Of a stretch of 64,000 bases of DNA, positions 8,454 to 17,360 are shown one piece after another. Under the pieces are notes generated by a model, which was given only the letters and a program-made list of their open reading frames with translations, ran no database searches and was not told where the DNA came from. The first letter of the stretch is position 1, and each line of letters begins with the position of its first letter. A program made the translations under genes and the position numbers. Source of the DNA: Magnetospirillum sp. XM-1 (lineage in GTDB: Bacteria; Pseudomonadota; Alphaproteobacteria; Rhodospirillales; Magnetospirillaceae); contig NZ_LN997848.1 of assembly GCF_001511835.1 (NCBI RefSeq), positions 4,492,001 to 4,556,000 of the forward strand. Reading direction: 5' to 3'.

Positions 8454-8858
8454 ATGACTCGACCTTTATCCGTAGATCTGCGCGACCGTGTTGCGCGATA
8501 TGTTCTGGCTGGCCATTCGCGCCGACAGGCGGCCAGTGTCTTCAATATCTCGGTGAGCTCGGCGGTACGCTATGTGGCGCAATATCTGTCGAGTGGGACG
8601 GTGGCGCCAAAGCGGCAAGGCGGTGATCGGCGCAGTAAATTGGGCGACCATCGGGCCTATGTGCTGCTGCGTGTTAAGCAGGTTCCGGATATCTCGCTGG
8701 CCGATTTAACCAAAGAACTGGCCGAGCGGGGCGTTCAAATCCATCTTTCCAACCTTGCCCGGTTTCTCCGGGCACAGGGGCTGACCTATAAAAAAAACTT
8801 TGGTCGCGTCCGAGCAGATGAGGCCGGACGTCCGGTTGCTGCGCGAGGAGTGGATTAA
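8454..8858 (+). CDS. IS630 transposase, N-terminal frame (HTH part)
   Basis: The ATG at 8454 follows GTGGAGG. The frame encodes a helix-turn-helix pair (D-L-R-D-R-V-A-R-Y-V-L-A-G-H-S-R-R-Q-A-A, V-F-N-I-S-V-S-S-A-V-R-Y-V) and a winged-helix-like region up to L-T-Y-K-K. After the A8 tract at 8790-8797 the frame loses family similarity and stops at 8858. Normal IS630 transposases continue here as K-K-T-L-V-A-S-E-Q, which is found in the +1 frame. Either transcriptional or ribosomal slippage on A8 joins the parts, or one extra A has inactivated the gene. Confidence 0.9.
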   Translation: MTRPLSVDLRDRVARYVLAGHSRRQAASVFNISVSSAVRYVAQYLSSGTVAPKRQGGDRRSKLGDHRAYVLLRVKQVPDISLADLTKELAERGVQIHLSNLARFLRAQGLTYKKNFGRVRADEAGRPVAARGVD

Positions 8859-9405
8859 AGGCCGCCAACCGCTGATGCGGCGTCAGGCCCATCGCCTGGT
8901 GTTCCTCGACGAGACCGGAACCAATACCAAAATGACCCGTCTGCGGGGCCGCTCACCCAAAGGGGCGCGGTTGAAAGCCGCTGTGCCCTTCGGACATTGG
9001 AAGACGGAAACATTCATCGCCGGGCTGCGTCATGATGGCTTGGTGGCGCCCTTTGTCATCAATTGCCCGATGAACCGGAAGATGTTCGAGGCCTATATCG
9101 AGACCCAACTGGCCCCAACCCTGGAGCCGGGCGACGTCGTGATCCTCGACAATCTCTCAGCTCACAAAAGTCCTCGGGCAGAACGGATCATCCAAGATCG
9201 TGGTGCCTTCATGCTGTTCTTGCCGCCGTATTCCCCCGACCTCAATCCCATCGAAATGGCCTTCTCGAAGCTCAAGGCACACCTCAGAAAAACGGCTGCC
9301 AGGACCATTCAGGACCTATGGGACGCCATCGGCCGAATCTGCGATCTCTACGAACCTCAAGAGTGCCGAAATTTCTTCAAGGCTGCCGGATATGAACCAG
9401 TGTGA
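8800..9405 (+). CDS. IS630 transposase, C-terminal frame (DDE catalytic part)
   Basis: This frame carries the DDE endonuclease domain: L-V-F-L-D-E-T-G-T-N (first Asp), V-V-I-L-D-N-L-S-A-H-K-S (second Asp) and L-P-P-Y-S-P-D-L-N-P-I-E (Glu). Together with the upstream frame it makes about 316 aa, the family size. There is no convincing ribosome site at its beginning; expression probably needs a frameshift at the A8 tract. All three catalytic acids are intact, so the element would be active if the frames are joined. Confidence 0.9.
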   Translation: MVASEQMRPDVRLLREEWIKGRQPLMRRQAHRLVFLDETGTNTKMTRLRGRSPKGARLKAAVPFGHWKTETFIAGLRHDGLVAPFVINCPMNRKMFEAYIETQLAPTLEPGDVVILDNLSAHKSPRAERIIQDRGAFMLFLPPYSPDLNPIEMAFSKLKAHLRKTAARTIQDLWDAIGRICDLYEPQECRNFFKAAGYEPV

Positions 9406-9420
9406 TCGCGAATTGCTCTA

Positions 9421-9676
9421 ATTGGCCGGGCGCCCCTGGTGCCCGCCTGTGGCCGTCGCCATATGTAATTTCCGAAGAAAACGCCTCCGAATAAAGGAGA
9501 ACGCCCCCCGCAATCCGGAGCGGGAACGCCCCGGTTGCATTGTCTTCGAACATATTTACACAGTAAATTAAATACACATTCTAGAATCCTTAAATACATC
9601 TTTCGGGTTTCCGATACTTGCCTAGTTTCGGGTTGCTTGCCTTACCAATTCCGACTATGCACGGGGAAGGGTAGCC
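9421..9676. other. AT-rich upstream region of the XRE regulator with two pairs of direct repeats
   Basis: No gene is seen. The second half is much more AT-rich than its surroundings and precedes the XRE gene. It holds two copies of TTAAATACA (9568-9576 and 9590-9598, 22 bp apart) and two copies of TTTCGGGTT (9601-9609 and 9626-9634, 25 bp apart). Spacing near whole helical turns suggests operator sites, possibly for autoregulation. The IS630 right end abuts the region at 9420. Confidence 0.5.
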
Positions 9677-10132
9677 ATGCCTGATACAGCGAAGCAGTCG
9701 CGACTTCATCGCGGTTTAACAAGAGATCAATTAGACACTATGCCGACAACTGCCGGGGCCAAGCCTGCCCGCCCCATGAATCGGGCCAACGACACCGACA
9801 AGCATGTGGGTAGCCGCATTCGCGAACGCCGCATCATGCTCGGTCTGTCGCAACAGCAGATGGCCGACCTGATCGGGGTGACCTATCAGCAGGCCCACAA
9901 GTACGAACGCGGCATCAACCGCATCTCGGCCGGGCGCCTGTTCGAGATCGCCCAGGTTCTGGGCGTTCCCGTCGGCTTCTTCTACGAAGGGCTGGAAAAC
10001 CGGCGCGGCAGCGATCTCTCGGCCCGCCAGCGCATGTGCCTGGAACTGGCCCGCAACTTCACGTCCATCACCAACGAACGCCACCAGGAAGCCCTGTCAC
10101 AGCTTGCCCGGGCCCTGGCGTCCGAGGACTGA
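9677..10132 (+). CDS. XRE-family helix-turn-helix transcriptional regulator
   Basis: 151 aa. After a ~40-residue polar N-terminal extension, residues ~44-105 form a Cro/CI-type HTH (V-G-S-R-I-R-E-R-R-I-M-L-G-L-S-Q-Q-Q-M-A-D-L-I-G-V-T-Y...Q-Q-A-H-K-Y-E-R-G, R-I-S-A-G-R-L-F-E-I-A-Q-V-L-G-V). A short C-terminal tail follows with no effector domain. Small proteins of this kind are common alphaproteobacterial regulators; targets are unknown. The ATG has GGGGAAGGG upstream. Its 3' end overlaps the convergent queG gene by 36 nt. Confidence 0.87.
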   Translation: MPDTAKQSRLHRGLTRDQLDTMPTTAGAKPARPMNRANDTDKHVGSRIRERRIMLGLSQQQMADLIGVTYQQAHKYERGINRISAGRLFEIAQVLGVPVGFFYEGLENRRGSDLSARQRMCLELARNFTSITNERHQEALSQLARALASED

Positions 10133-11152
10133 CAAGGCCCAACGGGCCGCATCGCGGATGAGCGGCGACGGATCATCGCGTCGCCGCTCCGCCTCGCTTC
10201 CCAGATCATCGCGACCGCTGTTGCCGACAGCGATCATCACCCCGGCCATGAACCGCTCGTAACCGGCCCGCTTGACCGGGGACGCGGTGAACACCTCGCG
10301 GAATGCCGCCTCGTCCAGCCGGGCCAGATCGGCCAGTTTCGGCGCCGTCAGCTCGACGCGGGGCAGGAAGTCGGGCTCGCGGGTGGGCGGGGCGAACTTG
10401 TTCCACGGACACGCCGCCATGCAATCGTCGCAGCCGTAGAGACGGTTGCCCAGGCCGGGGCGCAGCTCCTCGGGCACCGGGCTCTTGCTCTCGATGGTCA
10501 GGTACGAGATGCAGCGCCGGGCGTCGATGCGTCCCTCGCCGTCCAGGGCCTGGGTCGGGCAGGCCTCGACGCAAGCCCGGCACGAACCGCAATGATCGGT
10601 CTCGGGCGGGTCGGGCTCGATCTCCAGGGTGGTGAACACCTCGGCCAGGAACAGCCACGAGCCGAAACGCCTGGACACGATGTTGGTGTGCCGCCCGCGC
10701 CAGCCCAGCCCGCCTTGGGCCGCCAGCGGCTTTTCCATCACCGGGGCGGTGTCGACGAAGACCTTCAATTCGCAGCCCCAGCGCTCCGCCATCCAGCGGC
10801 CCAGTGCCTTCAGGCGCCGCTTGACCAGATCGTGGTAGTCGCGGTTGCGGGCATAGACGCTGACATTGCCGCGCTCGGGCATGCGGGTGAGCTTCAAGGG
10901 ATCGCCGGCGGGCGCGTAATTGGTGCCCAGCACGATCACGGATCGGGCCTCGGGCCACAGGACCTGCGGATCGGCACGGCGCTCCGCCGTCTCGGCCATC
11001 CATTCCATGTCGCCGTGGCGGCCCTCGGCCACATAGGTTTCGAGACAGGCCTTCCACTCGGGCAAGGCTTGGGCGCGGGCGAAACCCACGTCGGAAAAGC
11101 CCAGCTCAAGGGCCTTGGCGCGAATAGCGGCTTTGATGTCCGCCCCGGTCAT
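10097..11152 (-). CDS. queG: Epoxyqueuosine reductase
   Basis: 351 aa. QueG uses cobalamin and two [4Fe-4S] clusters to reduce epoxyqueuosine to queuosine in tRNA. Both cluster motifs are visible: [12 protein letters not shown] and [12 protein letters not shown]. The N-terminal domain shows [24 protein letters not shown], the family core. The start at 11152 overlaps the queF stop (ATGA), so queF-queG are coupled. The final 36 nt overlap the end of the convergent XRE gene. Confidence 0.95.
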   Translation of the reverse strand: MTGADIKAAIRAKALELGFSDVGFARAQALPEWKACLETYVAEGRHGDMEWMAETAERRADPQVLWPEARSVIVLGTNYAPAGDPLKLTRMPERGNVSVYARNRDYHDLVKRRLKALGRWMAERWGCELKVFVDTAPVMEKPLAAQGGLGWRGRHTNIVSRRFGSWLFLAEVFTTLEIEPDPPETDHCGSCRACVEACPTQALDGEGRIDARRCISYLTIESKSPVPEELRPGLGNRLYGCDDCMAACPWNKFAPPTREPDFLPRVELTAPKLADLARLDEAAFREVFTASPVKRAGYERFMAGVMIAVGNSGRDDLGSEAERRRDDPSPLIRDAARWALSVLGRQGPGKL

Positions 11153-11604
11153 CCCCGGCCGCGATAGCCGGCCACGCCCTGGTCGGGCAGCCACAGGCCC
11201 TCGGGCGCCGGGCCGGTCTGCCAGAACACGTCGATGGGAATGCCGCCGCGGGGATACCAATAGCCGCCGATGCGCAGCCATTTCGGCTGACAGGCCGCCA
11301 CCAGCCGCTTGGCGATGGCGATGGTGCAATCCTCGTGGAACGCGCCGTGATTGCGGAACGAGCCCAGAAACAGCTTCAAGGACTTGCTTTCCACCAGCGC
11401 GCCCTCGGGCGCGTAGTCGATGACCAGCTGGGCGAAATCGGGCTGGCCGGTGATGGGGCACAGCGAGGTGAATTCCGGCGCGGTGAAGCGCACCAGATAC
11501 AGCGTGTCCGGATGGGGATTGGGCACCGTCTCCAGCACCGCCTTGTCGGGGCTTTCGGGCAGCGCCGCCGCCTGCCCCAACTGGGTGAGGTTCAGGTCGC
11601 TCAT
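11149..11604 (-). CDS. queF: NADPH-dependent 7-cyano-7-deazaguanine reductase
   Basis: 151 aa, the short (YkvM-like) type I form. It reduces preQ0 to preQ1 in queuosine synthesis. Seen: the catalytic Cys in [13 protein letters not shown] with its partner Asp, and the family signature [22 protein letters not shown]. It starts 1 nt after the hldE stop and its own stop overlaps queG, giving an hldE-queF-queG operon. Confidence 0.96.
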   Translation of the reverse strand: MSDLNLTQLGQAAALPESPDKAVLETVPNPHPDTLYLVRFTAPEFTSLCPITGQPDFAQLVIDYAPEGALVESKSLKLFLGSFRNHGAFHEDCTIAIAKRLVAACQPKWLRIGGYWYPRGGIPIDVFWQTGPAPEGLWLPDQGVAGYRGRG

Positions 11605-11605
11605 C

Positions 11606-13072
11606 TCAGTTCCCGTTCATCTTCTTGATGGTGTTGGTGGTGCTCTGGCCGTCGACCAGTTCGGCCAGCACCACCTTGCCGCCCCACGACTGGACCAGGT
11701 CGGCGCCCACCACCTTGTCGATGGTGTAGTCGGCGCCCTTGACCAGCACGTCGGGCTTGAGCACGCCGATCACCTCGAGCGGAGTGTCCTCGCCGAAGAT
11801 CACCACCAGATCGACGGTGGCCAGCGACGACAGCACGGTGGCCCGCGACGCCTCGGACTGCACCGGACGGGTCGGACCTTTCAGGCGCTGGACCGAGGCA
11901 TCGGAATTGAGCCCCACCACCAGCTTGTCACAGGCCGCCCTGGCCTGGGCCAGGATCGAGACATGGCCGGGATGCAGCAGGTCGAAGCAGCCGTTGGTGA
12001 AGCCCACCTTGTGGCCCTTGCGCCGCCAGCGGTCGACCATCTCGGCGGCGGCATTGGCCGGAACGATCTTGGAATCGCCCAGCATCAGATCCTCGTGATG
12101 CAGCGCCGCCACCAGTTCGTCGGCATAGGCCACGGCGGTGCCCACCTTGCCGACCACGATGCCGGCGGCCACGTTGGCCAGATGGGCGGCCTCGGGCAGG
12201 GTGGCGCCCGACGCCAGGGCGGCGGCCAGGGTGGCGACCACGGTGTCGCCGGCCCCCGACACGTCGAACACCTCGCGCGCCTCGGCCGGCAGGTGGTTGA
12301 TCTGGCCGCTGGAGTGGACCAGGGTCATGCCGTCCTGGCTGCGGGTGACCAGTACCGCCTCGAAGCCGCAGGTGGCGATGAGATGGCGGGCGGCGGCGAC
12401 CACCTGCTCGTCGCTGTCCACCTCCATGCCGGTGGCCTCGTGCAGTTCCTTGCGGTTAGGCGTCACCAGGGTCGCCCCGGCATAGATGGTGTAGTCGGTG
12501 CCCTTGGGATCGACGATCACCGACTTGCCCGCCGCCTTGGCGCGACGGATCAGCTCGCCGGCGACGGGGGCGGCCAGCACGCCCTTGCCGTAATCGGACA
12601 GCACCACCACCCCGGCCTTGGGCAGCAGGCGCTCGACCCGGGTCAGCAACTGGTCGCGGATGGCATCGTCCACCGGGCTGCGCGACTCGCGGTCGGCGCG
12701 CAGCAATTGCTGGTGGCTGGCGAAGAAGCGGGTCTTGATGGTGGTCTGGCGGCCGGGCTCGACCACGATGCAGGGATCGATCTCGCCATGTTCGCCCACC
12801 AGCCGGGTGACCTCGCGCCCGGCGGCGTCGTCGCCGACCACCGACACGAAGGCCGGCGCGGCGCCCACCGCCACCAGATTGCGCACCACGTTGCCGGCGC
12901 CCCCCAGCATGGCGGTTTCGCGCTCGATGCACAGGACGGGAATGGGCGCCTCGGGGGAGATGCGCTCCACCGCGCCATAGACGAAGCGGTCCAGCATGGC
13001 GTCGCCGATGCACAGCACCATGATGCCGCGGAGCTTTTCGACGCGTTCGACGAGGGCGGAAAGTTCGGTCAT
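11606..13072 (-). CDS. hldE: Bifunctional D-beta-D-heptose 7-phosphate kinase / 1-phosphate adenylyltransferase
   Basis: 488 aa, the full two-domain length. The N-terminal ribokinase-like domain (residues 1 to ~320) has [11 protein letters not shown] and the anion-hole motif G-A-G-D-T-V near residue 272. The C-terminal nucleotidyltransferase domain has [13 protein letters not shown] (HxGH near residue 367) and V-G-L-N-S-D-A-S-V. It makes ADP-heptose for the LPS inner core, so the organism has heptose-containing LPS. First gene of an operon with queF and queG. Confidence 0.96.
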   Translation of the reverse strand: MTELSALVERVEKLRGIMVLCIGDAMLDRFVYGAVERISPEAPIPVLCIERETAMLGGAGNVVRNLVAVGAAPAFVSVVGDDAAGREVTRLVGEHGEIDPCIVVEPGRQTTIKTRFFASHQQLLRADRESRSPVDDAIRDQLLTRVERLLPKAGVVVLSDYGKGVLAAPVAGELIRRAKAAGKSVIVDPKGTDYTIYAGATLVTPNRKELHEATGMEVDSDEQVVAAARHLIATCGFEAVLVTRSQDGMTLVHSSGQINHLPAEAREVFDVSGAGDTVVATLAAALASGATLPEAAHLANVAAGIVVGKVGTAVAYADELVAALHHEDLMLGDSKIVPANAAAEMVDRWRRKGHKVGFTNGCFDLLHPGHVSILAQARAACDKLVVGLNSDASVQRLKGPTRPVQSEASRATVLSSLATVDLVVIFGEDTPLEVIGVLKPDVLVKGADYTIDKVVGADLVQSWGGKVVLAELVDGQSTTNTIKKMNGN

Positions 13073-13145
13073 GGAAATCCCGGTTCCTTGATGGCGTGAT
13101 GCCTGCTAACCCAACCGTCTGCGCCTTGCAAGACAAAAGGCGGCG

Positions 13146-13895
13146 TCAGGTGCGCAGATAGCGCCGCCCGCCGCCGTCCAGCACCAGCGCGGTCAACCGG
13201 CCGGTGCGGTAGGCGCCGGTGTCGATGCCGATCCGGTGGACGCGTTCCTCGGGCTCGGACGCCACGGTGTGGCCATGCACCACCATCTTTTCCATGGGCT
13301 CGGCCGCGCTCAAGAACGGTTCCCTGATCCACATCAGATCGTAGGGATCCTGGCGGTCCAGCGCCACGCCGGGCCGCACTCCGGCATGGGCGAACAGGTA
13401 GTCGCCCTCCTCGTGCCGGGCGGGGATGGACGACAGGAAGCGCAGGTGATGGCTGGGCAGCGCCCGGTACAGCATCTTCTGCAAACGGGGGTAGTCATGG
13501 GCAAGCAGGCCGTCCACCTCACCCACATAGGAGCGGATCGCTTCCAGCCCGCCGTTGCGGAACCATCGCGGCCCCACCGAAAAGTCGGCCAGGAATTGCA
13601 GAAGGATGTCTTCGTGATTGCCGCGCAGGCAGACATAGCGCGCCCCGGCCAGCGGCCCCTGATCCGGCGGGCCGGCAATCACCCGTTCGATGACGGCGCG
13701 CGAATCCGGCCCCCGGTCGATGAGGTCGCCGAGAAACACCACCACCACCCGGCGGTCGGGAGCCTGGGCGGCATCGGCGGCGATCTGGCCCAGCAGACGG
13801 TCCAGCAGGTCGAGCCGCCCGTGGACGTCGCCGATGGCGTAGACGCGGCTGCCGGGGGGCACCTGATGTGTTCGACGCACAGATTCGTCTATCAT
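13146..13895 (-). CDS. Calcineurin-like metallophosphoesterase (Ser/Thr phosphatase type)
   Basis: 249 aa. The five phosphoesterase motifs are visible: A-I-G-D-V-H-G-R, F-L-G-D-L-I-D-R-G-P-D-S, C-L-R-G-N-H-E-D, a later H-A-G-V-R-P-G and V-V-H-G-H-T. These bind a dinuclear metal centre. The sequence resembles bacterial PrpA/PrpB-like or ApaH-like enzymes; the substrate (phosphoprotein or diadenosine polyphosphate) cannot be assigned. The ATG at 13895 is preferred over a GTG at 13937. It is divergent from the GGDEF-EAL operon. Confidence 0.88.
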   Translation of the reverse strand: MIDESVRRTHQVPPGSRVYAIGDVHGRLDLLDRLLGQIAADAAQAPDRRVVVVFLGDLIDRGPDSRAVIERVIAGPPDQGPLAGARYVCLRGNHEDILLQFLADFSVGPRWFRNGGLEAIRSYVGEVDGLLAHDYPRLQKMLYRALPSHHLRFLSSIPARHEEGDYLFAHAGVRPGVALDRQDPYDLMWIREPFLSAAEPMEKMVVHGHTVASEPEERVHRIGIDTGAYRTGRLTALVLDGGGRRYLRT

Positions 13896-14026
13896 TTCCA
13901 CTAGGGTACAGACCTTGGCGATGGTACTTTTTTCCACCCAGGTAACCGGGTCTTTATATATGGCGGATCACAATGGGGGTTGCGACCGACTTTTGGGAAT
14001 AGCGGTTCGTTGATAACGGGGTGCGT

Positions 14027-15358
14027 ATGAACGCCAGCGCGTTCGGAGGAAGACAACAGGAAGTCGTCACGCCGGAAAGCCTTCTCTACGATGCTGCCGA
14101 ACGCGTAGGCAGGATTCGCGAGGGCCGGGTGGGTCTTCACCTGCATTTGTCCCGCCTTCTCCCGGCCAATCGGGAGGAGGGCCGCATCCGTATTGCCTTC
14201 CGCATGTTCGAATCCATGGTCGACGCCTATCGCGGCCAGATGTTCCTGATGACCAATTCGGACATCATCCTGATCTGCAAGGACGCCCGCTTCGCCGATC
14301 TGGACGCCATCGTCTACAAGCTGCGCGCCCTGTTCTCCACCGATCCCCTGACCTACGCCGAATCGCCCGACGGCGGCGACCGCTTCGTCAGCTATTACGA
14401 CCTGGAAGCCGATTACGATTCCTTCTTCTCGCTGTGCGGGCAGATGGTGGTCGAGGCCAAGAAGGCCGTGGCCGACCAGCGCACCGCGCCGCAGATCCAG
14501 CCGCTGGACGCCAAGAACCTGACCCGCGTGCTGGAGCGCATCGGCGCCACCGACATCGCCGGCGTGGTGCGGCGCCAGGCCTGCATCCGCATCAACGAGA
14601 ACATGCACGCCGAGGTGGCCTTCCAGGAATTCTTCATGTCCATCATGGACCTGCAGAAGGCCCTGGCGCCTGACGTCAACATCTTGTCCAACCGCTGGCT
14701 GTTCCAGCACCTGTCCCAGGTCCTCGACCTGCGGGTGCTGTCGGTGCTCCAGGACGTGGGTTTCCGCAAGATGCCCACGGCGTTCTCCGTCAACCTCAAC
14801 ATGGCCACCGTGCAGACGCCGGTGTTCCAGCAGTTCGAGGCCGCCATCCGCGGCCGGGCCGGGCTGGTGGTGGAATTCCAGCTGCTCGACATCTTCAACG
14901 ACCTGGACGGCTTCTTCCGCGCCCGCGACCTCTTGCGCTCGCGCGGGCACCGCTCGGTGCTGGACGGCATGACGCCGGTGACGCTGCAGTTCATGGACGC
15001 CGAGCTTTACGACACCGATTACGTCAAGGTGGCGTGGAGCAACGACATGCTCGACGACATCAAGACCGCCGAATTGCTGGCCGCCCTGGGGCCGGTGGGC
15101 TTTGACCGGGTGATCCTGTCGCGCTGCGATTCCGAGACCTCGGTGTCGTGGGGCCTGGCCCAGGGCATCCGCATGTTCCAGGGCCGCTTCCTGGATTCCA
15201 TGATCTCGGCCGTCACCATGGCCCAGTGCGAGAAATCCTCGGCCTGCACGCTGCAGCAATGCACCCACCGCCACGCCGTCATCAACGGCCGGCCGCGGGC
15301 CGAATGCGGCGACAACGACATGCTCGACCTGTTCCCCGTCTTGAAGGCGCTGCGCTGA
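14027..15358 (+). CDS. Degenerate GGDEF-EAL protein (first of a tandem pair)
   Basis: 443 aa, no membrane segment. Residues ~25-150 look like a decayed GGDEF fold: V-G-L-H-L-H-L-S, a helix, then F-L-M-T-N-S-D-I-I-L-I-C-K where T-N-S-D-I takes the place of GGDEF. Residues ~180-440 align to an EAL barrel (F-S-V-N-L-N-M-A-T-V for the N-L-S strand, V-V-E-F-Q-L-L-D-I-F for the E-x-T-E strand) but D-D-F-G is replaced by L-D-G-M-T and the K-x-D by V-K-V-A-W. It should therefore not cleave c-di-GMP and may bind it or a partner. An ATG at 14027 is chosen over a GTG at 14021. Its stop overlaps the next start by 1 nt. Confidence 0.82.
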   Translation: MNASAFGGRQQEVVTPESLLYDAAERVGRIREGRVGLHLHLSRLLPANREEGRIRIAFRMFESMVDAYRGQMFLMTNSDIILICKDARFADLDAIVYKLRALFSTDPLTYAESPDGGDRFVSYYDLEADYDSFFSLCGQMVVEAKKAVADQRTAPQIQPLDAKNLTRVLERIGATDIAGVVRRQACIRINENMHAEVAFQEFFMSIMDLQKALAPDVNILSNRWLFQHLSQVLDLRVLSVLQDVGFRKMPTAFSVNLNMATVQTPVFQQFEAAIRGRAGLVVEFQLLDIFNDLDGFFRARDLLRSRGHRSVLDGMTPVTLQFMDAELYDTDYVKVAWSNDMLDDIKTAELLAALGPVGFDRVILSRCDSETSVSWGLAQGIRMFQGRFLDSMISAVTMAQCEKSSACTLQQCTHRHAVINGRPRAECGDNDMLDLFPVLKALR

Positions 15359-16620
15359 TGATGAACGCGCCGCCCACGGGGGGGATGCCCCGGCCCAACA
15401 GCCAGGAAAGCCTGCTGCTCGACTACGTCCACCGGCTGGAGCGCCACCGCGCCGACCGCCGGGCGGTGCATGTGCATCTGTCGGGGCTGCAGGCCCAGAA
15501 CCGGCGCGAGCATCACACCCGCATCGCCGGCAACACCTTCGAGCAGCTGGTCAAGCTGATGCAGGCCCAGGTGTTCACCCTGACCAACGCCGACCTGATG
15601 GTCATCTACAAGGCCCAGGCCCAGGACGAGGTCGAGGCGGCGGTGGTCAAGCTGCGCTTCCTGTTCTCCGACGACCCCCTGGTGATCGAGGAGCAGCGCA
15701 CCCGCCAGGCGCTGTTCTGCACCTGGTACTCGCTGGACCGCGAATACGACATGCTGCTGTCCCTGGCCCAGAAGATGGTCCAGGAGGAGAACGCCAAGCG
15801 CAACGCCGCCTCGGAGCGCAAGGCCCAGGAGGCCAAGTTCCAGGCGCAAAAGCCCAAGGGCAGCCCGTTCACCCCTGAACTGCTGCACCGGGTGGAAAGC
15901 TCGCTGGGCCAGGCGGACCTCGCCAACCTGATGCGCCGCCAGGCGGTGTGCGCCGTGGTCGGCAAGTCACCGCCCACCCCGGTCTTCCACGAGCTGTTCA
16001 TTTCCATCGCCGATCTGCGCCAGACCCTGTTTCCCAGCGTCAACGTCAATTCCAGCCCCTGGCTGTTCCAGCAGCTGACCGAGACGCTGGACCGCCGCGT
16101 GCTTTCCATGCTGAACAAGCACGACGACCGCACGCTGGAAGGCGACATCAGCATCAACCTCAACGTCTCCACCATCCTGAGCCCCGAATTCCTGGTGTTC
16201 GACGACAACGTCAAGGCGGGCATGCGCGGCACCATCGTGCTGGAGCTGCAGAAGGTGGACATCTTCGCCGACCTGGGCGGCTATCTCTTCGCGCGCGACT
16301 TCGCCCACGACCGCGGCTACCGCATCTGCATCGACGGCCTGACCTATTCGCAGCTGCCCTTCGTCGACCGCGAGCGCCTGGGCGCCGACCTGATCAAGCT
16401 GGTGTGGGACCCCTCGCTGACCGAGGAAAAGGACAAGAAGACCGAGGCGCTGCGCCGCATCGGCGTGACGCGCATCATCTTGTGCCGCTGCGACAACCAG
16501 GCCGGCATCGAATACGGCCATTCGGTGGGCATCACCCTGTTCCAGGGCCGCCACATCGAATCCATGGTCCAGGGCGACCCCCGCAACAAGCGGGGCCTCA
16601 GGGCGCGGCCCAGAGGTTGA
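15358..16620 (+). CDS. Degenerate GGDEF-EAL protein (second of a tandem pair)
   Basis: 420 aa and clearly paralogous to the preceding gene. Shared blocks include V-H-L-S-G-L near residue 40, F-T-L-T-N-A-D-L-M-V-I-Y-K (decayed GGDEF site), the P-W-L-F-Q-Q-L-T-E-T-L-D-R-R-V-L-S-M-L block, I-N-L-N-V-S-T-I-L and L-E-L-Q-K-V-D-I-F-A-D-L. The EAL catalytic D-D and K-x-D are missing (I-D-G-L-T-Y, L-I-K-L-V-W). A charged Lys/Glu linker (residues ~140-165) separates the halves. Its stop overlaps the TTG start of the ABC ATPase, so both degenerate proteins and the transporter look like one translational unit. Confidence 0.82.
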   Translation: MMNAPPTGGMPRPNSQESLLLDYVHRLERHRADRRAVHVHLSGLQAQNRREHHTRIAGNTFEQLVKLMQAQVFTLTNADLMVIYKAQAQDEVEAAVVKLRFLFSDDPLVIEEQRTRQALFCTWYSLDREYDMLLSLAQKMVQEENAKRNAASERKAQEAKFQAQKPKGSPFTPELLHRVESSLGQADLANLMRRQAVCAVVGKSPPTPVFHELFISIADLRQTLFPSVNVNSSPWLFQQLTETLDRRVLSMLNKHDDRTLEGDISINLNVSTILSPEFLVFDDNVKAGMRGTIVLELQKVDIFADLGGYLFARDFAHDRGYRICIDGLTYSQLPFVDRERLGADLIKLVWDPSLTEEKDKKTEALRRIGVTRIILCRCDNQAGIEYGHSVGITLFQGRHIESMVQGDPRNKRGLRARPRG

Positions 16621-17360
16621 GCGCCGTCGAGGTCCGTTCCCTGTTCAAGAGCTTCGGTCCGGTCAAGGCCGTGGACGGCCTCGACTTCACCATCCGGGCC
16701 GGCTCCACCACCGCGCTCCTGGGCGGCAACGGCGCGGGCAAGACCACCACGCTGTCCATGCTGCTGGGCCTGCTGCTGCCCAGTTCGGGCTCCATCACCG
16801 TGCTGGGCGAGGACATGGTGCGGCACCGTTACCGCGTGCTGCCGCGCATGAACTTCTCCAGCCCCTATGTGGACCTGCCCCATCGCCTGACGGTGCGCCA
16901 GAACCTGATCGTCTATGGCGGGCTGTACGGCGTGCCCCGTCTCAAGAACCGCATCACCGAACTGGCCGCCGAGTTGGAGCTGGGCGAGTTCATCGACCGC
17001 CCGGCGGGCAAGCTGTCGGCAGGCCAGAAGACCCGCGTCGCCCTGGCCAAGGCGCTGCTCAACAAGCCCGATCTGCTGCTCCTGGACGAACCCACCGCCT
17101 CGCTCGATCCCGATACCGCCGATTGGGTGCGGGGCTGGTTCCAGTCCTACCAGCAGGCCACCGGCGCCACCATCGTGCTGGCGTCGCACAACATGACCGA
17201 GGTTGAGCGCATGTGCGACCACGTGCTGATGATGAAGCAGGGCCGCATCGTCGACCAGGGCTCGCCCGCCCAGCTGATCGAGCGCTTCGGCCGCGCCAGC
17301 ATGGAGGAGGTGTTCCTGGACATCGCGCGCGACCGGCAACGGCCGGAGGCGGCGTCATGA
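16617..17360 (+). CDS. ABC transporter ATP-binding protein (ABC-2 exporter type)
   Basis: 247 aa. Walker A G-G-N-G-A-G-K-T-T, Q-loop region near residue 85, the signature L-S-A-G-Q-K-T-R, Walker B L-L-L-L-D-E-P-T-A-S-L-D and switch His in L-A-S-H-N-M are all intact. The start is inferred to be TTG at 16617, overlapping the preceding stop as TTGA; no ATG precedes V-E-V-R-S-L-F-K-S-F. The signature uses G-Q-K where G-G-Q is common. It pairs with the membrane subunit that follows (ATGA overlap). The substrate is unknown; drug, polysaccharide or lipid export are all possible. Confidence 0.92.
   Translation: MSAVEVRSLFKSFGPVKAVDGLDFTIRAGSTTALLGGNGAGKTTTLSMLLGLLLPSSGSITVLGEDMVRHRYRVLPRMNFSSPYVDLPHRLTVRQNLIVYGGLYGVPRLKNRITELAAELELGEFIDRPAGKLSAGQKTRVALAKALLNKPDLLLLDEPTASLDPDTADWVRGWFQSYQQATGATIVLASHNMTEVERMCDHVLMMKQGRIVDQGSPAQLIERFGRASMEEVFLDIARDRQRPEAAS

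Larger units (their letters stand above)
8372..9418 (+). mobile_element. IS630-family insertion sequence (complete)
   Basis: 1047 bp bounded by imperfect terminal inverted repeats: GAGCGGTTCGCGATC at the left end and, read inward on the minus strand, GAGCAATTCGCGATC at the right end (13 of 15 matching). It is flanked by TA at 8370-8371 and 9419-9420, the 2-bp TA target duplication characteristic of IS630/Tc1/mariner elements. The interior encodes one transposase split between two frames. Both ends and the duplication are intact, so insertion may be recent. It sits between the hypothetical gene and the XRE regulator's upstream region. Confidence 0.93.

Noticed and set aside
11420..13099. Long open frame on the plus strand opposite hldE
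   Set aside because: Composition is Gly/His/Gln-rich, typical of the antisense of GC-rich genes, and the opposite strand encodes a complete HldE.
13896..13937. Upstream GTG start for the metallophosphoesterase
   Set aside because: The ATG at 13895 keeps the full conserved domain and fits family starts; the GTG adds 14 residues without similarity.
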